From assembly GCA_051884915.1 (NCBI GenBank), contig JBJEWF010000031.1:1-22978 (forward strand): a stretch of 22,978 nucleotides of DNA, written 5' to 3'. The number at the start of each line of letters is the position of its first letter. Positions within the stretch are counted from its first letter, which is position 1. The notes under the pieces are model-generated. The model did no database searches, was not told where the DNA came from, and worked only from the letters and a program-made list of their open reading frames with translations. This document shows positions 9,001 through 14,428 of this stretch, in pieces. A program made the translations under genes and the position numbers. The stretch comes from RUG572 sp051884915. Its GTDB lineage: Bacteria; Verrucomicrobiota; Kiritimatiellia; RFP12; UBA1067.

Positions 9001-10220
9001 CCCTCCAGCTCGGCGCAGAACGTGATCTCGCCCCGCTCGACGCTCGTCTCGGCGAAGGCGTCGACGATGCGCGCCGCCTTCGGCGCGAGGTCGAGCCAGA
9101 GGTCGCCCGTCACGCCCTTGAACTTCACGATCTTCCGCTCCCTGTCCGCGCGCGTTGCCTCGTTGTAGTTCCACGTGTCGCCCTGGGCGTAGGCGGTGAC
9201 GTCGAGGGCGAGCGTCTGGCGTTCGCCCGGTTTCACGAGCCCGGTGATCTCGACCTCGCCGTTCGGGAACTCGACGGCGCCGGCCCGGCGGCCGTCCACA
9301 TAGACCGTCGCGCGCGAGGCGATCATGTCGAACGAGAGGAACGCGCGCCGGCCGGCGGCCTCCGGCGGAATCGTCAGCGTGCGCGCATACCAGGCCCGGT
9401 CGGGGAGGATGTCCGCCCGCATCTCGGGATGGTCCTCGAACCACGGCGAGAGATGACGCGAGGCGGCGAACGCGCCGGACCCCGGCCAGACCGCCGGGAT
9501 GCGGTCCCAGGCCCAGTTGTCGTCCGCCCCGGGGACGGCGCCGTCGGCGTCTCCGGCGAGGGCGGGACGGATCCGCCAGATCCCGTTCATCGAGTAGCGC
9601 GCGCGCGTCGGCGTCTCGACCTTCCACGCGCCGGCGAGCGACTCGGCGTCGGCCGGCGCCCCCTCCGGCAGCGGCGCGTTTCCCGGACGGTCCATCCGGT
9701 CGCGGCGAATGGTCAGCGAGACGTTGCGGAAGCGCACCTCGCCGCCGGACGCGAGGTTGCAGAGGCTGATCGCGAGGTACGCGGCGTTGGTGGGGATGAA
9801 GTTGTCGTAGTCGTAGCGCACCCACCCGCTCGTGCCCACGAGCCCGGCGTTGTTCGGCCAGGGGCAGACGGTCTTTCCCTTCGCGTCCTTCCACTCCATC
9901 GCGAACCGGCCGGTCTTCCAGTTCTCCTGCGCGCGCGGCACGTCGGTCACGCGCATCTCGCCCTTGAGGTTCACGACCGCCCACTTCGGGTCGAGCCGGA
10001 AGGTCCAGGCGCACCGTCCGCCCGGCTTCGCAATCACCATCTCGCGCCCAGCGGACGACTCCTCGAACGTCACGCCCTGCGCCGGCGAGAAGTCGCCGGG
10101 GGCGACCAGCGTCACCGGCGCGGCGACGGCCGTCGCGGCGAACGCGGACACGAGCGCGAGAGGGGACAGACGCCCCCTCCGTCCCCACGACGCCAGCCGA
10201 CCCAACCTCGATTCAACCAT
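6003..10220 (-). CDS. Secreted GH2-like glycoside hydrolase, 1405 residues
   Basis: The start at 10220 has GGAAGGGACGGGA upstream and gives a signal peptide with an Arg-rich N-region, cleaved near A-T-A-V-A-A (about residue 34). Residues about 35-190 form a carbohydrate-binding-like beta domain; 215-375 match the GH2 sugar-binding jelly roll (R-A-W-Y-A-R-T-L, Trp277; A-T-V-Y-V-D-G-R); 376-480 an immunoglobulin-like domain; 490 to about 760 a TIM barrel. F-F-V-E-W-G provides a plausible nucleophile, Glu708. At the acid/base position, normally N-E, the sequence reads L-N-H-N-A-A-G (His607), so the mechanism is unclear. The C-terminal third (about 1000-1400) contains alternating strand/helix sequence with G-G-R-V-I-L-F and G-G-R-I-L-F-C, resembling the glutamine-amidotransferase-like domains appended to some beta-galactosidases. 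It is the second gene of an operon with the LamG/PA14 protein (34-bp gap). The substrate cannot be read from sequence. It lacks the G-x-x-hhh-[R/K] tail, ending Y-R-Y-F-H-W. Confidence 0.85.
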   Translation of the reverse strand: MVESRLGRLASWGRRGRLSPLALVSAFAATAVAAPVTLVAPGDFSPAQGVTFEESSAGREMVIAKPGGRCAWTFRLDPKWAVVNLKGEMRVTDVPRAQENWKTGRFAMEWKDAKGKTVCPWPNNAGLVGTSGWVRYDYDNFIPTNAAYLAISLCNLASGGEVRFRNVSLTIRRDRMDRPGNAPLPEGAPADAESLAGAWKVETPTRARYSMNGIWRIRPALAGDADGAVPGADDNWAWDRIPAVWPGSGAFAASRHLSPWFEDHPEMRADILPDRAWYARTLTIPPEAAGRRAFLSFDMIASRATVYVDGRRAGAVEFPNGEVEITGLVKPGERQTLALDVTAYAQGDTWNYNEATRADRERKIVKFKGVTGDLWLDLAPKAARIVDAFAETSVERGEITFCAELEGGAKPCRMVAEVEGCGETRRFEGEGRPRPDGTVAFTAPWADAKLWDTHTPGNRYVCRLSADGDTFVPFSFGFREVKIRGRDLYLNGTRLHLRALWDGSSISPGDAGAKENMLALYRTHLANGFNFVIAGNYSFNAGAVTYLKGILEACDETGMLYSFTLPHFKDFAPVDKPEMSARYRRVARGLVRLVRNHPAVVTYALNHNAAGYLGAGNPRRIDGKYELPLGKPNPSNPWDAASNRPRARIVRRIVRELDATRPAYHHESGNLDDFHTVNCYLNWAPIQERSEWLEHWATEGVKPLFFVEWGLPHVSSWSSYRGPLFIWRCQGYMSLWNAEFAAALRGDVAYENSPEAHAALRREEELWARGEPFQWGHLHGAGQAVSNNYWGVQATMAADNWRSFRGWGITAMLPWDQGGLFRRVRTSECAVDWNEWAVDAKRPGLVARPRVAWGDPRDWEPTALGQVFRRWNLPDCAWIGGGENFTDKRHIFRPGESIQKTLVIVNDRRVDQTVGWRVACGGFTRAGDVRIAAGDQARVPLTFRIDEAGTHRLRAVFSFAGGVVQEDAFDLTVLAPVASPKAKLAVYDPKGLTAANLKRLALDFDLVADLAGAADGGRVVVVGREALTPELYRRQVLPCATRGGRVILFEQGKDVLEAIGFRVQTYGMRRGFPRYRSEALRASQREDLLRDWAGASTLVPGQTPNTAVETSAARDTWAGWTHARPWRNGNRGAIATVIPEKPALGDWRALVDGAFDLQYAPLLEWRTRGGRILFCQLDVTARTVCDPAADDLVRRLVDDVRGGNPGTRAAYPCGMQAYASALARGEWTIEHDRAKTATTLYYVTGGGAKRPDDFFDRIRDGATALLCGLTADEVKAWSPVPLACAEVKGAYPTRIREQPPELNGLSNGDWSWHGGIDFAAFTDDVPDGNAAFRVVRHGKGRLVFWQVPPWKIDDVNRPYLRISKRRAEAMLSRLMGNLGFNLPPVPHFYADVPVETDDPYRYFHW

Positions 10221-10254
10221 GTTCGTCCCGTCCCTTCCGTTTCGTTCCGCCGTC

Positions 10255-13215
10255 TCACCGGATGATGATCTGCAGGCCCGGGGAACGGACGAACCACACC
10301 GTGTCGCCCTCCCTGGACAGACGGCAGTGGATCTCCTTCAGCCGCGGCGAGAGCGTGAACGTGTAGTCGTCGACGTTCTCCGCCCGGAAGAGCGCCTTGC
10401 CCGCGCCCATCTTCTCGAGCGACGCGATTTCGTCGGGGTCGCCGTCGACGACGACCGCCTTCGCCCCGCCAAAGGTCAGCGCCGCATTCGACAGGACCGT
10501 GAGCGGCACGTCGCTCGCGAGGTCGTCCGCCCGCAGCGTCCACGTCGTCGACGTCACGTCCACCGCGCCGTTCATGACCGTCGGCTTGCCCGTGAGCGCC
10601 GGCACCGTCACCGGCCAGTATGGCTCGGCGTCGCCGATGTCGAAGACGGCGCCCGGGGCGAACGCCACCTCGCCCGCGAACGTCGCGCGGTACCGCGAAT
10701 CGACAAGATACTTCGACCGTTCGCCGACGTCGAGCGACGCCCGCAGGAAGGAGCCGTCGCCCGGATCGACCAGCTTCGCGTAATTCGCCGTGTTCGTCAC
10801 CGACCGGCACTGCCAGTCGACGCCAATGCCGAAGTTGGCGGCCCAGCCGCGGGCCGAATTGTCCTGCGGACCGCGTGTGCTGTCATACCAGTTGCTCAAC
10901 TTGACCGTGATCGTCTGCCAGCCCGCCTTGAGCGTGACCGGCGTGTACATGGCCAGACGGTACCAGTCACTGTAGGTGATGTTGTCCTTCACGTTCCTGT
11001 TGTCGTTGAACTCGCAGCAGACGACGCCGCCGATCGTCACCGTGCAGCCGCGGGCCATGGAGGTCATCCAGTTGCACGTGACGTCCTGGCCCTCCTCGCC
11101 GGGCACGCGGATGTAGCCCGTGTAGGAATAGCCCATCTCAATGCCGTTCGGCCAGGATTTGTAGGCGTAGCCGACCCCCGTCACGTCGACACCCTGATCC
11201 GTTGCGGAGGCGATGCCGGCGTTCTTGTTGTAGTAGCTCCACAGAAGGCCCGGCACGCAGTCCGGCACCCGGGTCGCAAGCCGGAGCGTGCCGGCGCCGA
11301 TTTCGGTCTTCCCCGCAACGCCCAGGGGGCCGAACACCGTGAGCTCCCCCGCGCCCGTCTTCGTGAGACTCCGGGCGTCGCACGCCGTCACCGTAGACAT
11401 GTTCGAGATCACGACGCGGTTGCTCGCGACGACGTCCGGCAGTTGGAACGACGTCCGGTCGCGCAGCTGCAGGCTCGCATTCGCCAGCTTCAGGGGCGCG
11501 GCGCCGTCGTCCGCGGGAATGTTGCCGTCGCGGTAGACGACCACGCCGCCGACGGGATCGCCGTTCTCCAGCACGCCCGAAATGTCCAGCCCGCCCTTGA
11601 AGTCGTTGTTGCACGCGTCGTTGATGAGCTGGAGATAGCCGCCCTTGCCGCCCCTGATGCCGCCGTCGCCCGTCAGCCGGCCGCGGAACTGGTACTGCAT
11701 GTTCTTGTCGAGGTCGTTCTTCGTCGCGCCCTGCAGCACGAAGTCGCCGCTCCAGAGAATGTTGCGGTTGTCCGTGCCGTCGTACTTGAACGTACCGTTC
11801 TCGGACGTCAGCCGCACGTCCGGCTCCAGGACGAACCGGCAGCCGAGCCACGTGACGACGCCCCAGAGGCTGAGGTTCGACCCGGACCGCAGCGTCACGG
11901 TCGACGTCGTCAGGCTTCCTTTGATCGAGGACTGGAACTCCAGCATCCCCTTCGTGCACGTGATGTCGCCCATGTGCGCGAATTCCATGACGACGAAGTA
12001 GAACCCGCCGCCGTCGCACACGACCTCCAGCGGATGCCAGTTCATCTCCGCGGCCGTGTAGCGCCAGTCGAAGCGCGAGGACGTCCGGACGCGCGCCGGC
12101 CCGTCCAGAACCATGTTGCGGCAGAAGTCCACGCACGACTTTCTGTTCTGCACCGCGCCCCAGCCGTCGCAGCCGTCGCCCCTGAGGTGAATGGTCTCCG
12201 CCCCGAAGCACGGGGCGCTCCCGTTGTTCGCGCCGTTCGCCAGGTCGTTGACCAGCGTGCCGCCGTCTTCGACATACGTCTGCCCCGCGGCCGTGCCGAG
12301 GGCGTTCGTGGACTGCAGGACATAATAGCCTTCGCGCACGCGGATGTCGCCGGGGAAGTCCTTCATCGTGTCGTCGTCCACGGTGAGCGAGCCCTTGCCG
12401 GCCTTGACGAAGGTCTTCCCCGCCGCCGCCGCGACATGCTCCGCCGTCAGCGCCAGCGTCGTGCCCGCGTCGACCGTCAGCACGTACTCGTCGTCGCCGC
12501 CGGTGGCCTCGAACGCGGCCTCGCCCGTCGCGGGGCCGGCCGTCATCGGCGTGTCAACGCTGCCGTTGCAGGGGCAGAACCGGCGCGTCACCGTCTCGTA
12601 GAGGCCGACCGTGCAGCGCGGCTCCGGCGAGCCGGCGTCCGTGACCGGGACGAAGTTCCGCACCAGAGCCCCGTCCTTGTCGAAGATCCTGACGTAATGG
12701 AGCGCGTACGACCCCCAGTTGCCCTGGCTGGAGTGGACGCCGTCCGTCAGGGTCCCGGCGGTCGTCTGCGAGACGAAGAGCGCGAGCTGGCTGCCCGGCG
12801 TGTAGGCGCCGTCGGTGAGATCCTCGAGCGTCCGGGTCGTCGTCCCGTCCGACACGGTGGCCGTGCGCGCATCGTAATCGACCGTGACGACGTAGTCCGT
12901 GCCGTCCGCGATGTCGAGGTCGACCGAACCGCCCGCCGCGTTGTTGCGGTCGACGCGGATCTTGCCGTTGATGAGGAAGCTCGTGAACGTATCCGCCGTC
13001 ACGGACGAGCCGCGCGAACAGTAGAGGGCCTGCGTGGTGTCCGTCCGCGTGAAGTTCACCTTCAGCTCGATTCTGTCGGTGCACGCCGGCCTGTACTTCG
13101 TGTTGATCCACTGCGCCCCGGACGCCTTGATCCATGCAACCGGCGTGTACGCCGACCAGGCCGAACCAACGGCCAGGGACAGGCCCAGCAGAAGAAACGG
13201 ACGACATGCTCTCAT
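10255..13215 (-). CDS. Large secreted protein with N-terminal LamG-like and C-terminal PA14-like domains
   Basis: Encodes 986 residues. The ATG at 13215 is preceded by AAAGGA about 10 nt upstream and gives a clean signal peptide (MRACRPFLLLGLSLAVGSAWS, cleavage near residue 21). Residues about 22-215 form a LamG-like module beginning with A-S-G-A-Q-W-I-N-T-K-Y. About 235-655 are beta-strand repeats with many G-G and N-N turns, like autotransporter-associated strands. From L-L-W-S-Y-Y-N-K-N (Trp659) to about 805 it resembles a PA14 domain (Y-T-G-Y-I-R-V-P, then V-T-L-K-A-G-W-Q-T-I-T-V). The protein ends GLQIIIR. PA14 and LamG domains commonly bind glycans, so with the GH2 gene 34 bp downstream the likely role is substrate binding for that enzyme or surface attachment. 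A TTGACA-18-TATCAT promoter lies about 90 bp upstream. It has no membrane segment after the signal peptide and no translocator barrel. Confidence 0.87.
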   Translation of the reverse strand: MRACRPFLLLGLSLAVGSAWSAYTPVAWIKASGAQWINTKYRPACTDRIELKVNFTRTDTTQALYCSRGSSVTADTFTSFLINGKIRVDRNNAAGGSVDLDIADGTDYVVTVDYDARTATVSDGTTTRTLEDLTDGAYTPGSQLALFVSQTTAGTLTDGVHSSQGNWGSYALHYVRIFDKDGALVRNFVPVTDAGSPEPRCTVGLYETVTRRFCPCNGSVDTPMTAGPATGEAAFEATGGDDEYVLTVDAGTTLALTAEHVAAAAGKTFVKAGKGSLTVDDDTMKDFPGDIRVREGYYVLQSTNALGTAAGQTYVEDGGTLVNDLANGANNGSAPCFGAETIHLRGDGCDGWGAVQNRKSCVDFCRNMVLDGPARVRTSSRFDWRYTAAEMNWHPLEVVCDGGGFYFVVMEFAHMGDITCTKGMLEFQSSIKGSLTTSTVTLRSGSNLSLWGVVTWLGCRFVLEPDVRLTSENGTFKYDGTDNRNILWSGDFVLQGATKNDLDKNMQYQFRGRLTGDGGIRGGKGGYLQLINDACNNDFKGGLDISGVLENGDPVGGVVVYRDGNIPADDGAAPLKLANASLQLRDRTSFQLPDVVASNRVVISNMSTVTACDARSLTKTGAGELTVFGPLGVAGKTEIGAGTLRLATRVPDCVPGLLWSYYNKNAGIASATDQGVDVTGVGYAYKSWPNGIEMGYSYTGYIRVPGEEGQDVTCNWMTSMARGCTVTIGGVVCCEFNDNRNVKDNITYSDWYRLAMYTPVTLKAGWQTITVKLSNWYDSTRGPQDNSARGWAANFGIGVDWQCRSVTNTANYAKLVDPGDGSFLRASLDVGERSKYLVDSRYRATFAGEVAFAPGAVFDIGDAEPYWPVTVPALTGKPTVMNGAVDVTSTTWTLRADDLASDVPLTVLSNAALTFGGAKAVVVDGDPDEIASLEKMGAGKALFRAENVDDYTFTLSPRLKEIHCRLSREGDTVWFVRSPGLQIIIR

Positions 13216-13306
13216 AGAAACACGATCCTTTCAGGTCAAACGTCACGCGTCGCTCGCGCGACCGTCCAATCGGCCGGATGAACCACTCACCCCGCCATTT
13301 TCAGAG

Positions 13307-13336
13307 ATGATACCACACGCGGCGTTCTCGTGTCAA
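13307..13336 (-). promoter_or_regulatory. Sigma-70-type promoter for the LamG/PA14-GH2 operon
   Basis: On the minus strand TTGACA (13336-13331) is followed after 18 nt by TATCAT (13312-13307). This is a full-consensus -35 and a 5/6 -10 at an acceptable spacing. Transcription would start near 13300, giving a leader of about 85 nt before the ATG at 13215. No other strong candidate is seen between the repeat cluster and the gene. Confidence 0.7.
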
Positions 13337-13378
13337 TGAATGCGCGAGGCGGCCCGCAAGTTGTACAATCTCATGGGA

Positions 13379-13455
13379 CAAATTGGAAAGGTAGTCTGTC
13401 GAAGCGGAAGAAGGATGCCATGAAGAAGAAGGACAGGAAAAGGAGGACTGTCCCC
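13379..13455. repeat. Module M, copy 1
   Basis: Begins CAAATTGGAAAGGTAG, continues through GAAGGATGCCATGAAGAAGA and ends in GGACTGTCCCC. The second copy is at 13883-13970. It has no sequence in common with modules L or R except the terminal palindrome. Confidence 0.85.
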
Positions 13456-13497
13456 TTACGCCGTTCTCACACATGGGGACAGTCCCCTTACACCGCG

Positions 13498-13589
13498 GCA
13501 ATCCTTACAGAAGTATGCAACATTTCTCGCGGATGCTTTCTCCCGTTCACAAATTAGACACATTTTCCTCACACATGGGGACAGTCCCC
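13498..13589. repeat. Module L, copy 2 (92 bp)
   Basis: Starts GCAATCCTTACAGAAGTATG and ends at palindrome 13577-13589. Compared with the RAYT-linked copy it has AACATTTCTCGCGG for GACATTTCTCTCGG and TTCCTC for TTCCCC before ACACAT. Confidence 0.92.
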
Positions 13590-13599
13590 TTACGCCGAT

Positions 13600-13711
13600 A
13601 TTATGAACGCACATTATTAACACACGACCGGGGACAGTCCCTTTTCCCGAAGGGACTGTCCCCACCTCCCCACCGCCATACACTACCACCATCGAAAGGA
13701 GGCCTGTCCCC
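13600..13711. repeat. Module R, copy 3
   Basis: 112 bp from ATTATGAACGCACATTATTA to the third palindrome. It contains a perfect 12-bp inverted pair: GGGGACAGTCCC (13630-13641), loop TTTTCCCGAA, GGGACTGTCCCC (13652-13663). The last palindrome is degenerate (AGGCCTGTCCCC, ending 13711). The other two copies lie at 3366 and 3622, near the RAYT gene. Confidence 0.9.
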
Positions 13712-13773
13712 GTTTCCCTTCACAGATTAGACACATTCTCCCTACACGCGGGGACAGTCCCCCTTACACCGCG

Positions 13774-13865
13774 GCAATCCTTACAGAAGTATGCAACATT
13801 TCTCGCGGATACTTCCTCCCGTTCACAAATTAGACACATTTTCCTCACACATGGGGACAGTCCCC
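13774..13865. repeat. Module L, copy 3 (92 bp)
   Basis: Same 92-bp unit as the copy at 13498, with a few substitutions (GGATACTTCCTC). It ends at palindrome 13853-13865. Confidence 0.92.
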
Positions 13866-13882
13866 TCGCGCCGTCCGTGGGT

Positions 13883-13970
13883 CAAATTGGAAAGGAAGCC
13901 TGTCGAAGTGGAGGAAGGATGCCATGAAGAAGAAAGAAGGACAGGAACCGGGAAAGGAGGGACTGTCCCC
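13883..13970. repeat. Module M, copy 2
   Basis: Begins CAAATTGGAAAGGAAG and ends GGGACTGTCCCC at 13970. It is slightly longer than copy 1 because of small insertions around AAGAAAGAAGGACAGG. Confidence 0.85.
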
Positions 13971-13978
13971 CTTACGCC

Positions 13979-14045
13979 GTTCCCCAGACATGGGGACAGT
14001 CCCCTTACGCCGTCCGCCGTTCCCCAGACATGGGGGACAGTCCCC
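13979..14045. repeat. Module S, two tandem copies
   Basis: GTTCCCCAGACATGGGGACA followed by GTCCCC at 13979-14004 and again at 14019-14045 (one extra G), joined by CTTACGCCGTCCGCC. A third copy is at 14162-14187. Each has a CCCC arm before the palindrome, so GGGG can pair with either side. Confidence 0.85.
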
Positions 14046-14055
14046 ATACACCGCG

Positions 14056-14147
14056 GCCATCCTTACAGAAGCATGCAACATTTCTCCCGGATGTTTCCTC
14101 CCGTTCACAAATTAGACACATTTTCCTCACACATGGGGACAGTCCCC
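14056..14147. repeat. Module L, copy 4 (92 bp)
   Basis: Starts GCCATCCTTACAGAAGCATG and ends at palindrome 14135-14147. It shares AAGCATG with the RAYT-linked copy rather than AAGTATG. Confidence 0.92.
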
Positions 14148-14161
14148 TTACGCCGTCCGCC

Positions 14162-14187
14162 GTTCCCCAGATACGGGGACAGTCCCC
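14162..14187. repeat. Module S, copy 3
   Basis: GTTCCCCAGATACGGGGACA then GTCCCC. One arm has changed (ATAC for ACAT) while the palindrome is intact. Confidence 0.8.
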
Positions 14188-14198
14188 CTTACACCGCG

Positions 14199-14290
14199 GC
14201 AATCTTTACAGAAGCATGCAACATTTCTCGCGGATGTTTCCTCCCGTTCACAAATTAGACACATTTTCCCCACACATGGGGACAGTCCCC
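14199..14290. repeat. Module L, copy 5 (92 bp)
   Basis: Starts GCAATCTTTACAGAAGCATG and ends at palindrome 14278-14290, followed by CTTATGCCG and then the RHS remnant. Confidence 0.92.
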
Positions 14291-14301
14291 TTATGCCGTC
14301 G

Positions 14302-14427
14302 GCAATACGCGGGCTGGTTCCATCCGTCGGGATAGCCGAGCGGATCCGCCGTTTGCCATTTGGCGAGATCCGCGCGGCAGTTGCGGAAGAGGAAGACCCG
14401 GCCGAGGCCCTTGACTGCGCGCGCGAT
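14302..14427 (-). pseudogene. Fragment of an RHS repeat-associated core
   Basis: The minus strand reads, without stops, V-K-G-L-G-R-V-F-L-F-R-N-C-R, then ADLAKWQTADPLGYPDGWNQ and P-A-Y-C. The block W-Q-T-x-D-P-L-G-Y-x-D-G-x-N-x-x-A-Y is the signature end of the RHS core, the shell that precedes a variable C-terminal toxin or effector. Homology stops at A-Y-C, where the palindromic repeats begin, and on the other side it runs directly into the stop codon of the 1099-residue protein in a different frame. Only about 40 codons survive, with no start, so it is a remnant. RHS genes have many near-identical cores, so it may have arrived by recombination. Confidence 0.65.
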
Positions 14428-14428
14428 T

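Larger units (their letters stand above)
13379..14290. repeat. Mosaic cluster of about 14 REP-like palindromes
   Basis: A 912-bp array built from four module types, each ending in or containing GGGGACAGTCCCC or its complement. The order is M1, single palindrome (13475-13487), L2, R3, partial L (13719-13762), L3, M2, S1, S2, L4, S3, L5. Short joints such as CTTACGCCG and TACACCGCGG recur after the palindromes. It separates two secreted-protein genes, starting about 40 bp upstream of the promoter of one and ending at an RHS remnant on the other side. No protein-coding capacity is credible here. Confidence 0.93.

Noticed and set aside
10162..10185. GGGGACAGACGCCCC near the start of the GH2-like gene, similar to the palindrome
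   Set aside because: It lies inside the signal peptide codons, one arm is disrupted, and no module sequence flanks it, so it is probably chance.
5733..10265. 1510-codon plus-strand open frame opposite the GH2-like gene
   Set aside because: It is the complement of a GC-rich gene with strong codon bias. The translation is dominated by Arg, Ala, Val and Pro with no domain, signal peptide or proper start, and its first part runs through the palindromic repeats.
9832..13281. 1149-codon plus-strand open frame opposite the LamG/PA14 gene
   Set aside because: Same antisense artefact. The minus-strand protein has a signal peptide, ribosome binding site, promoter and recognisable domains.
13379..14290. 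CRISPR array as an explanation of the regularly recurring palindromes
   Set aside because: Spacing is irregular, the intervening sequences are themselves repeated, and no cas gene is nearby.
13473..14335. Short open frames within the repeat cluster encoding M-G-T-V-P-type peptides
   Set aside because: The peptides are translations of ATGGGGACAGTCCCC in whatever frame is open. Their similarity to each other comes from the DNA repeat, not from protein selection.
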